Of a stretch of DNA of 36,634 nt, positions 6,415 to 15,244 are shown in pieces. Each line of letters begins with the position of its first letter. Within the stretch, counting starts at the first letter, position 1. Under the pieces are notes generated by a model. The model did not search any database, was not told where the DNA came from, and saw only the letters and a list, made by a program, of their open reading frames with translations. The DNA lies in assembly GCA_051881455.1 (NCBI GenBank), contig JBJEPX010000065.1, forward strand, positions 1 through 36,634, written 5' to 3'. The DNA is from Fimenecus sp051881455. GTDB taxonomy: Bacteria > Bacillota > Clostridia > Oscillospirales > Acutalibacteraceae. A program made the position numbers and the translations under genes.

Positions 6415-8793
6415 CTATTTTAACTCAGCTATGGTAACTCCTTCCTCACCCTCGCCGAAGGTTCCTACGCGGAAGGTGCGGATATTGGGATGTCGGCGCA
6501 AATATGTGTGTATGCCTTTTCTCAATGCGCCTGTACCCTTTCCGTGGATTATCGTTACCTCGTTAAGCCCCGAACGGAGCACGCCGTCGATAAAGGAATC
6601 CAGGTCAAGCATTGCCTCTTCAACGGTTTTACCGCGCAAATCAATGCTTGAATTTGACGAAGCAGTTGACTTTGCTCCCGTGTGAACTGTACGGGGAATA
6701 TTCCTTTGCCTTTGAGGCTTTTTTTGCGAGCCTATTAAACGCAAATCGGAAATATCCGCTTTCATTTTTATCATGCCCGACTGAATCTGAACAGAATTTT
6801 TCTTTTCGTCAACGGACAGTACCTCGCCCTCACTGCCCAAAGATTTTACAAAAACTCTGTCCCCCGCTTTTAAGGGACGGGGCAGGCTGTAATCGCCGTC
6901 GTCCTCCTGCAAGTTGTTTGTTATCTCGTCCATTTTATCAAGCTGGCGTCCCATTGCCGCTCTTGCTTTTCTTGCGATTTCGGCAAGATTTTTTTCTTTC
7001 GCCTGCTCTTTTTTCAGCTGTTCAATTTCCAAAAGCAAGGAATTGCCTGCACGGCGCGCATTATCCGCAATGCGCTGTGCCTCTGCCTTGGCGCGTTCAA
7101 TTTCTTTTTCTGCCTGCTGTTTGGATTTTTCAAGAAGTTTTTCAGCATTATTTTTTTGCCGGATTATTTCTTCTTTTTCCGTTTCAAGTTTTTGACGGTC
7201 ATCTTCAAGGTTTTTCCGTGCCGTTTCAAGGGAATCAACAGCATCCTCAAAGCGTGTATTTTCTTCGGAAATCAAGGCTTTTGCAAAGTCGGTTATACTC
7301 TCGTCTATTCCCAATCTGCCTGCTATGGCAAGGGCATTTGAACGGCCGGGCATACCGATAAGCAAACGGTATGTGGGCTTTAATGACGACACATCAAACT
7401 CACAGCATCCGTTTTCAACTCTATCAGTTTTCAGCGCATATTCTTTAAGCTCGGAATAGTGAGTAGTAGAGGCGATTTTTGCACCTTTTCTGCGTAAATT
7501 CTCAAGAATTGCAACAGCCAATGCCGCACCCTCAACAGGGTCTGTGCCTGCGCCCAATTCATCAATGAGAACAAGGCTTCTGTCTCCTGCCGTTTTGAGT
7601 ATATCCACAATATTTGTCATGTGTGAAGAAAATGTGGAAAGGGACTGCTCAATGCTTTGCTCATCGCCTATATCCGCAAGCACATTATCGAAAACAGACA
7701 CACGGCTGTTATCGGAAACAGGCAACATAAGCCCACATTCCGCCATTAAAGTTAACAAACCTATTGTCTTAATCGAAACCGTCTTACCGCCTGTATTTGC
7801 ACCCGTAATTACAAGGGAATCAAAATCTATTCCCAATGAAATATCAACAGGAACAACGGTTTTTGCATCAATTAAGGGGTGGCGGGCTTTTTTCAAAAGG
7901 ATTTCGCCGTCATTATTGAGAATGGGGCGGCTCGCTTTCATTTTATACGCAAGATGTGCCTTTGCAAAAATCAAATCAAGGGCTACGGCGCTTTCAAAGC
8001 TTATTTTGATTGTATCCTGAAACTCCCCTGCCATTGCGGAAAGTTCCGCTAAAATACGCTCGATTTCCTCCTGTTCACGGCTTTCAAGTACTTTAATTTC
8101 GTTGTTTGCCTCCACCACGGCGGCAGGCTCGATAAACACGGTTGCTCCGCTGCCCGAGGTATCATGCACCATACCCTGGACATCGCCTCTGTTTTCCGAT
8201 TTTACGGGTACGACAAAGCGGCCGTTGCGCTGTGTAATTATGCTGTCACGCAGATATTTTGAATAATGGCTTGAATGAATCATCGAGTCAAGCTGTTCAC
8301 GGATTTTATTTTCAAAATGGCGCTTTTTACGGCGGATTTCTTTCAGCTCCGAAGAGGCGTTATCGCTTATTTCTGTTTCGGAAATAATTGCATTTGTTAT
8401 TTTTTCCTCTAAATACTTATTGGGGTAAAGAGAGGAGAACAAATCGTCAAGAGAGGTTTCCATACCTGCGCATTTTTCGTGCCATACGGTTATGCCTCTT
8501 ATGATTTTTAGTGTTACGGCAATTTTTAAAAGCTCCCCTGCCGAAAGTGAGCCTCCTGCCGCCGCACGGCTTAACGCATTATTTACATTTTGCAGTCCGC
8601 CGAAGGAGGGTGCGCCGAATTTGGCTATAAATATGTAAGCCGTCTCGGTTTTATCAAGCAACTCGGATACCTCAAAAAAGTCTGTTTTAGGCATAATTTC
8701 AAGCGCCGCCTCTTTTGCATCGGCAGAAGAAGCAGTTTCGGACAGCATTTTTAAAATTTTATCAAGTTCAAGTGAAACACAATGTTTGTTCAT
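6415..8793 (-). CDS. mutS2: endonuclease MutS2
   Basis: MutS2 is a MutS-family ATPase with a C-terminal nuclease. In Firmicutes it is linked to suppression of homologous recombination and, in B. subtilis, to rescue of collided ribosomes. The 792-residue product has the MutS core and clamp, Walker A GANTGGKT (331-338) and Walker B DELGAGTDP (411-419). A long charged coiled coil follows (about 515-635), then a KOW-like segment, and finally an Smr domain from about residue 717 with SIDLRGKTVEEA and IIHGKGTGALRKG. It lacks the N-terminal mismatch-recognition domain of MutS, as the family does. One base separates it from recO, so the two are surely co-transcribed. The stop is TAG. Confidence 0.98.
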   Translation of the reverse strand: MNKHCVSLELDKILKMLSETASSADAKEAALEIMPKTDFFEVSELLDKTETAYIFIAKFGAPSFGGLQNVNNALSRAAAGGSLSAGELLKIAVTLKIIRGITVWHEKCAGMETSLDDLFSSLYPNKYLEEKITNAIISETEISDNASSELKEIRRKKRHFENKIREQLDSMIHSSHYSKYLRDSIITQRNGRFVVPVKSENRGDVQGMVHDTSGSGATVFIEPAAVVEANNEIKVLESREQEEIERILAELSAMAGEFQDTIKISFESAVALDLIFAKAHLAYKMKASRPILNNDGEILLKKARHPLIDAKTVVPVDISLGIDFDSLVITGANTGGKTVSIKTIGLLTLMAECGLMLPVSDNSRVSVFDNVLADIGDEQSIEQSLSTFSSHMTNIVDILKTAGDRSLVLIDELGAGTDPVEGAALAVAILENLRRKGAKIASTTHYSELKEYALKTDRVENGCCEFDVSSLKPTYRLLIGMPGRSNALAIAGRLGIDESITDFAKALISEENTRFEDAVDSLETARKNLEDDRQKLETEKEEIIRQKNNAEKLLEKSKQQAEKEIERAKAEAQRIADNARRAGNSLLLEIEQLKKEQAKEKNLAEIARKARAAMGRQLDKMDEITNNLQEDDGDYSLPRPLKAGDRVFVKSLGSEGEVLSVDEKKNSVQIQSGMIKMKADISDLRLIGSQKKPQRQRNIPRTVHTGAKSTASSNSSIDLRGKTVEEAMLDLDSFIDGVLRSGLNEVTIIHGKGTGALRKGIHTYLRRHPNIRTFRVGTFGEGEEGVTIAELK

Positions 8794-8794
8794 T

Positions 8795-9538
8795 TTAAAT
8801 TTTTCCTATATTGTTATAAAAATCAAGTGTTTTAAAGCTCCTCTGCATTTTTGAGAGGAGATATTTTTCAGTTATATATGATAAATCCGCCAATGAATTT
8901 GCATCGGCTTTAAAGGAATATATTTTTTCAAAATCGGAAAATGCAATATGACGCATTGAACGCACAAGCGTTACATCAAGAGCAAAAAGAGCGTTTGATG
9001 AAACACAGCCCTCACAGTAGAGCAGACCGTTTTCCGCATCAAAATACATAGTGGGAGTTTCATACTCTCCGCAACGCTCACACGCTACAAGGCTTGGCAT
9101 ATATCCTGCCATACACATAAGCCGAAGCTCCGTTACCGCTTTTATCTGTTCCTCAGGCAATTTATTATTGGAGAGAAAATACAGGGAATTTAGAATCAGG
9201 CGCAAATACTCCTCTGATTGCTCCGACTCCTGAACAACAGTCATAATAAGCTCTGAAAAATACTGCGCCAAGGATATTTTTGTAAGGTCACTGCGAAGCC
9301 CGAAAAAGGTTTCAATAGGCTCTGCCTCGTCGATTATGTAGCTGTCTTTCGTTTTGTATAAAGACAGCTTTGAATAGCAAAACATTCCCGTTGCGCTGTT
9401 TTTACGGTTATTAAGGCTTTTTGCGCCTCTCACAAAAGCACGCACAATGCCGTTTTGCCGTGTTAATACCGTTACAAGCTTATCCTTTTCACCGATATTC
9501 TGTTCTTTGAGTATCAGTCCGTCCGTATTCTTCCTCAT
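8795..9538 (-). CDS. recO: DNA repair protein RecO
   Basis: RecO mediates RecA loading onto SSB-coated single-stranded DNA in the RecFOR pathway. The 247-residue product has an N-terminal OB fold (about 1-80), a helical region, and a zinc finger with C153, C156, C175 and C178 (CERC and CEGC). I placed the start at the ATG at 9538, six bases after GGAGAAG; the ATG six codons upstream lacks such a site. The first 50 bases overlap the 3' end of the yqzL-like gene in a different frame. Confidence 0.95.
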   Translation of the reverse strand: MRKNTDGLILKEQNIGEKDKLVTVLTRQNGIVRAFVRGAKSLNNRKNSATGMFCYSKLSLYKTKDSYIIDEAEPIETFFGLRSDLTKISLAQYFSELIMTVVQESEQSEEYLRLILNSLYFLSNNKLPEEQIKAVTELRLMCMAGYMPSLVACERCGEYETPTMYFDAENGLLYCEGCVSSNALFALDVTLVRSMRHIAFSDFEKIYSFKADANSLADLSYITEKYLLSKMQRSFKTLDFYNNIGKI

Positions 9539-9656
9539 AATATTCTTCTCCGTCATACTGAGGCTTAGTTTTATTCATAAAGGATTTTTTATACATCAGA
9601 TAATCCTCAACACTGCCGCTTTGTGTAAATTTGCTCCATATTGCCATATTATCCAT
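9489..9656 (-). CDS. yqzL: YqzL-like small protein
   Basis: A 55-residue frame that is easy to miss. It starts at the ATG at 9656 (AGGCGG about eight bases upstream) and stops with TGA at 9489-9491. The first half reads MDNMAIWSKFTQSGS then VEDYLMYKKSF, matching the W-x2-F-x-[ST]-G and YL-x-[YF]-K pattern I associate with YqzL proteins. The tail is acidic and Tyr/Glu-rich. In Bacillus yqzL lies between era and recO, exactly the position here. The last 50 bases overlap recO, pointing to translational coupling. Function is unknown. The family assignment rests on position and a short pattern. Confidence 0.75.
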   Translation of the reverse strand: MDNMAIWSKFTQSGSVEDYLMYKKSFMNKTKPQYDGEEYYEEEYGRTDTQRTEYR

Positions 9657-9734
9657 ATAAATTACCGCCTTTCGGTAGTAATTTGTGTTTCGTCGGCAGT
9701 TTTATGAATGGTAAATACGATTAAAAATAGTAAT

Positions 9735-10628
9735 TTAATCCAAGCCGAAATTATGGATGAGTCCCTCTCGGTTACGCCAGCCTTCTTTTACCTTTACCCA
9801 GCATTGAAGGTTGATTTTACAGCCGAAAAAGCCCTCCATATCCTGACGGGCATATGTGGAAATCTTTTTAAGCATTTTTCCGCCTTTTCCTATAATTATG
9901 CCCTTATGGCTTTCACGCTCACAGTAAATTGTAGCCTCAATATCCATTATTCCGTCTGAACGCTCACGCATTTTTTCAATGCTTACAGCCGTTCCGTGAG
10001 GGATTTCTTTATCGAGAAGCCTGAGCATTTTTTCACGGATTATCTCCCCTGCCAGCACTCTTTCGGGCTGGTCGGTCAGTGTGTCGTCGGGGAAAAAGTG
10101 CTCCGACTCAGAGGCGAGGGCTTTAAGTTCTGAAAGCAAATCATCAAGCCCGCTACCCGTTTGTGCAGATACAGGGACTATTGCCGAAAAATCATACATA
10201 CCCGCAAGCTGGGCAATACGCAACGCCAACTTTTCTTTATCCTTTACTGTATCAATTTTATTTATTGCAAGAATTGCAGGGTTTTTGCCTTTTTTGATTT
10301 TTTCAATAAGTTCAAGTTCCGCTTCATTTAACTCGCCCTCAGGCTCTGCTACAAAAAGGCAGGCATCCACGCCGTCAATACTGTCGCTTACCGCCTTTAC
10401 CATCTTTTCGCCCAATTTTGTTCGGGGCTTATGAAAGCCCGGTGTATCGGTAAATACAAGCTGAACATTGTCATCGGTTGTGAGCACGCCCATTATTCTT
10501 GTGCGTGTTGTTTGAGGCTTTGACGACACAATGGCAATTTTTTGCCCTAAAAGCTTATTAAGGATTGAAGATTTACCCACATTAGCCTTGCCGACTATTG
10601 CGATAAACGCTGTTTTTGGTGTATTCAT
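9735..10628 (-). CDS. era: GTPase Era
   Basis: Era is an essential GTPase that binds the 3' end of 16S rRNA and assists 30S assembly. The 297-residue product has G1 GKANVGKS (13-20), a switch region ending SKPQTTR, G3 DTPG, G4 NKID and a C-terminal KH domain with IIIGKGGKMLKKI. An AAGGAG site five bases before the ATG lies inside the end of dgkA. The ATG overlaps the dgkA stop by four bases. Seventy-eight bases separate era from yqzL, with only a small imperfect hairpin over the yqzL ribosome site. Confidence 0.99.
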   Translation of the reverse strand: MNTPKTAFIAIVGKANVGKSSILNKLLGQKIAIVSSKPQTTRTRIMGVLTTDDNVQLVFTDTPGFHKPRTKLGEKMVKAVSDSIDGVDACLFVAEPEGELNEAELELIEKIKKGKNPAILAINKIDTVKDKEKLALRIAQLAGMYDFSAIVPVSAQTGSGLDDLLSELKALASESEHFFPDDTLTDQPERVLAGEIIREKMLRLLDKEIPHGTAVSIEKMRERSDGIMDIEATIYCERESHKGIIIGKGGKMLKKISTYARQDMEGFFGCKINLQCWVKVKEGWRNREGLIHNFGLD

Positions 10629-11098
10629 TTATTCTCCTTTTTTCCGAAACCGAAAAATATAAATACTGTAAAAATTATAACGGAAAATATAAACAATGCG
10701 TCTGCCCACAGTTTGTCCGCAAAGAATGCAAACAGTTTTGAAAAAGCCTCTGGCTGCCACATTATTGCAATACCGCAAAGCACTGAGAATATTGCAAACA
10801 CAAGCACGGCGCCTGCTGCACAGTCCTTTGCAATTTTGCCGTTCTGAGTATGCTCGTTTCCGTAAAGGTCCACGGCTCTTTCAACGGCGGTGTTTATAAG
10901 CTCGCCGCCGATTACAAGTCCGTTTGCAAGAAAAAGAATTGCCAGCTGTGTTGCCGTTATCTCAAAAAAATCAAAAGCAAACAGGAAAAAGTACATATAT
11001 ATCATACAGACAATATGTATGCGCATATTACGCTCCCGAACAACAGCGGTGATAATTCCCCTGAACGCGTAATAAAAGCTTTTTATAAGAGCCTTCAT
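10625..11098 (-). CDS. dgkA: diacylglycerol/undecaprenol kinase
   Basis: Small integral membrane lipid kinase. In Gram-positives this family mainly phosphorylates undecaprenol to undecaprenyl phosphate, the carrier for cell wall precursors. The 157-residue product has three hydrophobic segments typical of the trimeric DgkA fold plus a fourth at the C terminus (about 135-152). The signature ELINTAVE (66-73) and AKDCAAGAV (90-98) hold the catalytic glutamate and substrate-contacting residues. It is slightly longer than the usual 120-130 residues because of the extra C-terminal helix. It sits between ybeY and era as in Bacillus; cdd, often between dgkA and era there, is absent. Confidence 0.95.
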   Translation of the reverse strand: MKALIKSFYYAFRGIITAVVRERNMRIHIVCMIYMYFFLFAFDFFEITATQLAILFLANGLVIGGELINTAVERAVDLYGNEHTQNGKIAKDCAAGAVLVFAIFSVLCGIAIMWQPEAFSKLFAFFADKLWADALFIFSVIIFTVFIFFGFGKKENK

Positions 11099-11102
11099 AT
11101 GA

Positions 11103-11609
11103 TTATTCTCCGTCGTCGTAATAGCTTCCGTTGCGTTTAAGACCTATGCGTGTTAATACCGCCTCTTCCTTTTCACGCATATGTACGGCTTCAAGTCCGC
11201 CGTCCTCATGGTCATAACCCAAAAGGTGCAGAAGTGAATGAACGGTTAAAAAGCCGATTTCCCGCTGAAGGGAATGGCCGTATTTTTCCGCCTGTTCATA
11301 AGCATGCTCGATTGAGATTACAATATCCCCCAGCATTTTTGCGCCTGTATCCATATTTGTATCGTACTCTCCGTTTTCGCCGAGAGGGAAAGAGAGAACA
11401 TCGGTGCTTCTGTCAATTCCCCTATGCTTTAAATTAAGCTCATGAATTGTTGCGTCATCAACAATCGTTACGCTGATTTCGGCGGAATCGGTAAAGCCTT
11501 CAAGGGCAAGAACCGCCTTGCAGCAACGCCTGATAAGCATTCTTACACCCGTAGGTATTTTAATTACGCTTTGATTGTTCTCAATAATCACTTTCAGTTT
11601 CTCGTTCAT
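11103..11609 (-). CDS. ybeY: endoribonuclease YbeY
   Basis: Metal-dependent endoribonuclease for 16S rRNA 3'-end maturation and ribosome quality control. The 168-residue product contains HSLLHLLGYDH with the zinc ligands H124, H128 and H134, preceded by LGDIVIS and STDVLSFP. Its ATG overlaps the phoH stop by four bases, so the two genes are translationally coupled; YbeY and PhoH/YbeZ are functional partners in many bacteria. Confidence 0.98.
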   Translation of the reverse strand: MNEKLKVIIENNQSVIKIPTGVRMLIRRCCKAVLALEGFTDSAEISVTIVDDATIHELNLKHRGIDRSTDVLSFPLGENGEYDTNMDTGAKMLGDIVISIEHAYEQAEKYGHSLQREIGFLTVHSLLHLLGYDHEDGGLEAVHMREKEEAVLTRIGLKRNGSYYDDGE

Positions 11610-12568
11610 TTTTTCTTCCTCACTTCCTGCTTTTCGTACGCCTTGATTATATCCTGAACAAGGCGGTGTCTGACCACATCTTTTTCGGTAAATACATTGA
11701 TTGCAATATCATCTATGCCTTTCAGTATTCTCATTGCCTCAACAAGACCTGATTTTTTACCGTCGGGCAAGTCAATCTGTGTAATATCACCCGTTACCAC
11801 GATTTTTGAATTAAAGCCCAAGCGTGTTAAAAACATTTTCATTTGCTCACGGGTTGCATTCTGCGCTTCATCAAGAATTATAAAGCTATCATCAAGAGTT
11901 CTGCCGCGCATATACGCTAAGGGAGCCACCTCAATACTGCCGCGTTCCTGATACCGCTGAAAGCTTTCCGCCCCCAGCATATCAAACAAAGCGTCATAAA
12001 GAGGACGAAGATAAGGGTCAACCTTTTGCTGTAAATCGCCGGGAAGAAAGCCCAATTTTTCCCCTGCTTCAACGGCAGGACGGGTTAAAATTATCCTGTT
12101 TACCTCTTTTGCACGGAAAGCATTTACCGCCATGGCAACAGCCAAATATGTTTTTCCTGTTCCGGCAGGACCTGCGCCCAAAACTATGGTATTATTCTTA
12201 ATACATTCGATATATTTTTTCTGCCCCAAAGTTTTGGGTTTTACGGGCTTTCCCTTTGCGGTTATGCACACGCAGTCCCCTGTCATTTCGGAAAGCTTGT
12301 CCTCATTATCCTCATTAACCAGGGAGAGAACATACCGCACATTCTGCTCGGACAACGCCTCGCCTTTGTTTATGAGAAGCAACAGTCCGTTTATTGCCCG
12401 AACTGCCTTTGACACATTTTCAGCCTCGCCGCTGACCTTTAATTCCGAGCCTCGGCTGACGATTTTTACACCGTACTGTGTTTCAATCAGTTTGATATTT
12501 TCGTCAAAACTGCCGAACAGACTTACAGCCTGTTCCATTCTGTCAACATTTATTATCTGTTCAAACAA
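11606..12568 (-). CDS. phoH: PhoH-like ATPase
   Basis: PhoH/YbeZ-type P-loop ATPase with an RNA-helicase-like fold, likely working with YbeY in RNA processing. The 320-residue product has an N-terminal KH-like region (1-95), Walker A GPAGTGKT (133-140) and Walker B ILDEAQN (231-237), with LTRLGFNSKIVVTGD downstream. The start is a TTG at 12568, six bases after AAGGTGAG. A promoter candidate inside the 3' end of yqfD (12606-12634) would let this vegetative gene be transcribed separately from the sporulation genes upstream. Confidence 0.97.
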   Translation of the reverse strand: MFEQIINVDRMEQAVSLFGSFDENIKLIETQYGVKIVSRGSELKVSGEAENVSKAVRAINGLLLLINKGEALSEQNVRYVLSLVNEDNEDKLSEMTGDCVCITAKGKPVKPKTLGQKKYIECIKNNTIVLGAGPAGTGKTYLAVAMAVNAFRAKEVNRIILTRPAVEAGEKLGFLPGDLQQKVDPYLRPLYDALFDMLGAESFQRYQERGSIEVAPLAYMRGRTLDDSFIILDEAQNATREQMKMFLTRLGFNSKIVVTGDITQIDLPDGKKSGLVEAMRILKGIDDIAINVFTEKDVVRHRLVQDIIKAYEKQEVRKKK

Positions 12569-12605
12569 TCCGTTCTCACCTTATTTTTTTAGTAAAATTC
12601 AACAT

Positions 12606-12634
12606 ATTATATCACATTTTTTATGCAATGTCAT
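12606..12634 (-). promoter_or_regulatory. candidate promoter of the phoH-ybeY-dgkA-era block
   Basis: On the minus strand, ATGACA (12634-12629), 17 bases, TATAAT (12611-12606) with TGA giving an extended -10. It overlaps the last codons of yqfD. Confidence 0.65.
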
Positions 12635-13802
12635 TAGTTTTTTCTACATAAATTTCCTGCAATCTGCCGATTTCCTGCTCACATTCTGCATAAAATTCGT
12701 AATGTTTACCGAATTCGTCTGTTTTTTCCGTAACAGACGAGGTTTTAATTTCGCTGTAATCAAGAAGTTTTTTGGCATACATTGCACTACTCAATAGTGC
12801 TGCTTTTTTTTGAAAAGACAATTCGGGATTCATTTTTTCCTCAGAATAGACTGCACCGTACTGCGTAATAATGCCTATTGGAAGCTGCATTTCTCCGCTT
12901 TCCACAAATGATTTGTGCTCTGAAAAATACATTTCGGGAACACTTTTTCCAAAGGGTATTTTTATACCGAAAAAGAAGATGATTTTTCTTTTCTTTTCAT
13001 AACTGAGTTTATAAAATGAAAAATCCTCGGCGGAAAAAGTTTCTTTCTTTTTTACAAGAGCTTTAACATGACCGTCGGCATGAACCACGGATTCGCTGCC
13101 GTCGCGGTGCTTAATCACTCCGCTTATAAGCAAATCGCCTGCCGTAACGGCGGAGCCGGGCTTAATTTCTGCCGTACCGTGAAGAATATCGATGCTTAAT
13201 ATCAAGCCGTCTTCACTTGCCACTACATTTGTCGGCTTGGAGCTGTCATACATCTTAGGGCTTTCTGTTATTTCACGCACCTCAATTACCAATACGCTCC
13301 CCTTGCGGTTTACTGCCGCCCACGAAAGCTTTTCATTCTCTGTTACGGCGGTTTTAGCCGCTTCCTTTAAATCAATCGACGATATTCGGGCTCCTACCTT
13401 TATGCCGTATTTCTCGAATGCAGAAAGGATATATTCATCTTCAAGGGTAGTATTCCCCACTACGGATACGCTCCATACAAATTGGGAAAGAATAAAAATC
13501 AGTACGATGGAGGCAAGAGCGCCTGCAAGAATTCCCACACGCGTTTTATTCCTCTTTAAAAAGAAAATCAGCCCTCTTTTTCTAAGCGCCATGCAACGCA
13601 TACCCGATTTTCTTGCAGGTCCTCTTACGGCAAGATAGCCTTTAATTGTTGTGCACGCCGTTATTCTGCCGCCTACATTTTTAATATTCCAAAGAGGTAT
13701 TCCCTCTTTTGTACACAAATTCACAAACCTATCGGGAAATCCGCCGAAGGCTCTGAATTCTATGTATCCGAAAAGATATCGAAGCATTTCGATTACTATC
13801 AT
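12621..13802 (-). CDS. yqfD: sporulation protein YqfD
   Basis: YqfD is a membrane protein of the mother cell; in B. subtilis it belongs to the sigma-E regulon with YqfC. The 393-residue product opens with a cytosolic domain (MLRYLFGYIEFRAFGG, then GIPLWNI). It has one transmembrane helix at about 91-113 and a large extracytoplasmic part. That part includes a POTRA-like stretch (VVGNTTLEDEYILSAFEKYG) and a family-typical SGVIKHRDG segment. The start is the ATG at 13802 behind AGGTGA, ten bases from yqfC. A role in spore formation is family knowledge; the molecular function is unsettled. Confidence 0.93.
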   Translation of the reverse strand: MIVIEMLRYLFGYIEFRAFGGFPDRFVNLCTKEGIPLWNIKNVGGRITACTTIKGYLAVRGPARKSGMRCMALRKRGLIFFLKRNKTRVGILAGALASIVLIFILSQFVWSVSVVGNTTLEDEYILSAFEKYGIKVGARISSIDLKEAAKTAVTENEKLSWAAVNRKGSVLVIEVREITESPKMYDSSKPTNVVASEDGLILSIDILHGTAEIKPGSAVTAGDLLISGVIKHRDGSESVVHADGHVKALVKKKETFSAEDFSFYKLSYEKKRKIIFFFGIKIPFGKSVPEMYFSEHKSFVESGEMQLPIGIITQYGAVYSEEKMNPELSFQKKAALLSSAMYAKKLLDYSEIKTSSVTEKTDEFGKHYEFYAECEQEIGRLQEIYVEKTNDIA

Positions 13803-13812
13803 TGCTATTCAC

Positions 13813-14079
13813 CTATGACACAAAAGATATTTCCGTAATTTCTCCGCTGATTACAGCGATTTCGTTATCAAAGGATTTTATTAAAAGTCCGTCGCCGCAA
13901 ATTCCCGTCATCACTGCGCCCGTATTCAGCTTTATATAATTTTCGCCGTAGTCAACAACGCCCTTACAGCCGTCAATAATAAGCTCGCGGTTGCCAAGCA
14001 TTTCAAGCTTTGTTTCGGGGTTGAACGGTGTTACGGGCGTATTTTTGCGTTTGCTTTGCTGTTTTTTTCTTTTCGGCAC
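13813..14079 (-). CDS. yqfC: sporulation protein YqfC (YabP family)
   Basis: An 88-residue protein of the YabP/YqfC family, paired with YqfD in spore formers. A Lys/Arg-rich N terminus (PKRKKQQSKRK) precedes the conserved core (LEMLGNRELIIDGCKGVVDY, later YIKLNTGAVMTGICGDGLLI). The start is GTG at 14079 behind GAGGTGG; no ATG fits. It is the first gene of the block and lies back to back with ylbJ. The minus strand at 14106-14099 holds a possible mother-cell -10 element. Confidence 0.92.
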   Translation of the reverse strand: MPKRKKQQSKRKNTPVTPFNPETKLEMLGNRELIIDGCKGVVDYGENYIKLNTGAVMTGICGDGLLIKSFDNEIAVISGEITEISFVS

Positions 14080-14098
14080 AATACCACCTCACTTTAAA

Positions 14099-14126
14099 AT
14101 TATATGAACGGCCGGAAAAATAATTC
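14099..14126 (-). promoter_or_regulatory. candidate sigma-E-type promoter of yqfC
   Basis: The minus strand reads CATATAAT at 14106-14099, close to the sigma-E -10 consensus CATACANT. GAATTAT stands 13 bases upstream, resembling the sigma-E -35. The element could equally serve sigma-A. The call leans on the known sigma-E control of yqfC in Bacillus. Confidence 0.3.
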
Positions 14127-14172
14127 ATTTACCTATCGCTTTTTTAATATAATTTTATTGGGATGTGAGCTT

Positions 14173-15225
14173 ATGATTACAGTTAAAATTAAGAGGAATA
14201 TTTTGCCTGCCTTACTGATAGTTATCTGTATTTTTTTAATGTTTAAAATGCCTTATGCGGTATCCGACGGAATTATGCAAGGCTTGAAAATCTGCTTTTA
14301 TACCGTTTTGCCCTCACTCTTTCCGTTTATGGTGCTTTCGCTTTACATAATTAAAACCGATATTTTATCTCCGTTATACAAAATACTGTCGCCTGTATCG
14401 CGGATTATATTCCGTCAGCCGGCACAGGCCGTTCCTGTTATATTCATGTCGCTTATCGGCGGTTTTCCCGTAGGCGCAAAGCTTACCGCAAGCCTTTTAT
14501 CAAGGGGACAGATAACTAAAAGTCAGGCACAGCACCTTAATATGTTTTGCTTAAACGGAGGCCCTGCTTTTACTATTACCGCCGTGGGTGTTTCAATGCT
14601 TTCAAGCAGGCGTGCAGGAGTTATAATTTATACCTCACTGTGCATTTCGGCGCTTTTAATCGGCTTTTTAACCTCATTTTTAAATGAAAAAACATATATA
14701 AATAACGATATGCAGTTTCGGAATGAAAGCCCTCTTTCGGCGCTTTCCGCCTCCGTTTCGGACGGAGTTCAGTCTATGCTTGGGATATGCGCTTGGATTG
14801 TAATTTTCAGCGGGATAATAAGTTGTTTAAAAAAACTGCCTATTAACGGCGGAATAATATTGGCTGTTTCAGCGCTGACGGAGGTAACCTCAGGGTGCAG
14901 TAATGCAGCAGGAGTTCTGCCCATACCCGCCATTGCGGCTATAATCGGATTTGGTGGATTTTGCGTTCACTGCCAGGTATATCAGTATGTTGCGGCAAGC
15001 GAACTTAAATACAGGCTGTTTTTTGCATTCCGTACGCTCCACGCGGCAATTGCGGCTTTAATCTGCCATTTACTCCTTACTGTTTTCCCTGTTGAAATAA
15101 GCACCATAGGTGCACAAAGTATTACGATTATACCTTTTTCTGTATCTGTTCCGGCATTTCTGGCATTGGGAATAATGTGTATTATTATGGTTTTTGATGT
15201 TGATAGAAAGAAAAAGATGTGGTAA
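14173..15225 (+). CDS. ylbJ: sporulation integral membrane protein YlbJ
   Basis: YlbJ is a polytopic membrane protein of the nucleoside-recognition (gate) domain superfamily, required for heat-resistant spores in B. subtilis and expressed under sigma-E. The 350-residue product has about eight to nine hydrophobic segments. It has the family features PSLFPFMVLS, SLIGGFPVGAKL, NGGPAF and a GCSNAAG-type second gate motif. I chose the ATG at 14173, preceded by GGGATGTGAG; the frame could be extended 23 codons upstream but without a ribosome site. TATAAT at 14148-14153 could be a -10, without a good -35. It is transcribed away from yqfC. Confidence 0.92.
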   Translation: MITVKIKRNILPALLIVICIFLMFKMPYAVSDGIMQGLKICFYTVLPSLFPFMVLSLYIIKTDILSPLYKILSPVSRIIFRQPAQAVPVIFMSLIGGFPVGAKLTASLLSRGQITKSQAQHLNMFCLNGGPAFTITAVGVSMLSSRRAGVIIYTSLCISALLIGFLTSFLNEKTYINNDMQFRNESPLSALSASVSDGVQSMLGICAWIVIFSGIISCLKKLPINGGIILAVSALTEVTSGCSNAAGVLPIPAIAAIIGFGGFCVHCQVYQYVAASELKYRLFFAFRTLHAAIAALICHLLLTVFPVEISTIGAQSITIIPFSVSVPAFLALGIMCIIMVFDVDRKKKMW

Positions 15226-15244
15226 AATTATTGCGGTGATAAAA

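Noticed and set aside
6612..7361. Plus-strand frame of 249 codons inside mutS2
   Set aside because: Antisense shadow of a well-conserved gene; composition is unlike a real protein and there is no ribosome site.
12257..12266. TTATGCACA, a DnaA-box-like sequence
   Set aside because: A single copy inside phoH with no cluster around it; expected by chance.
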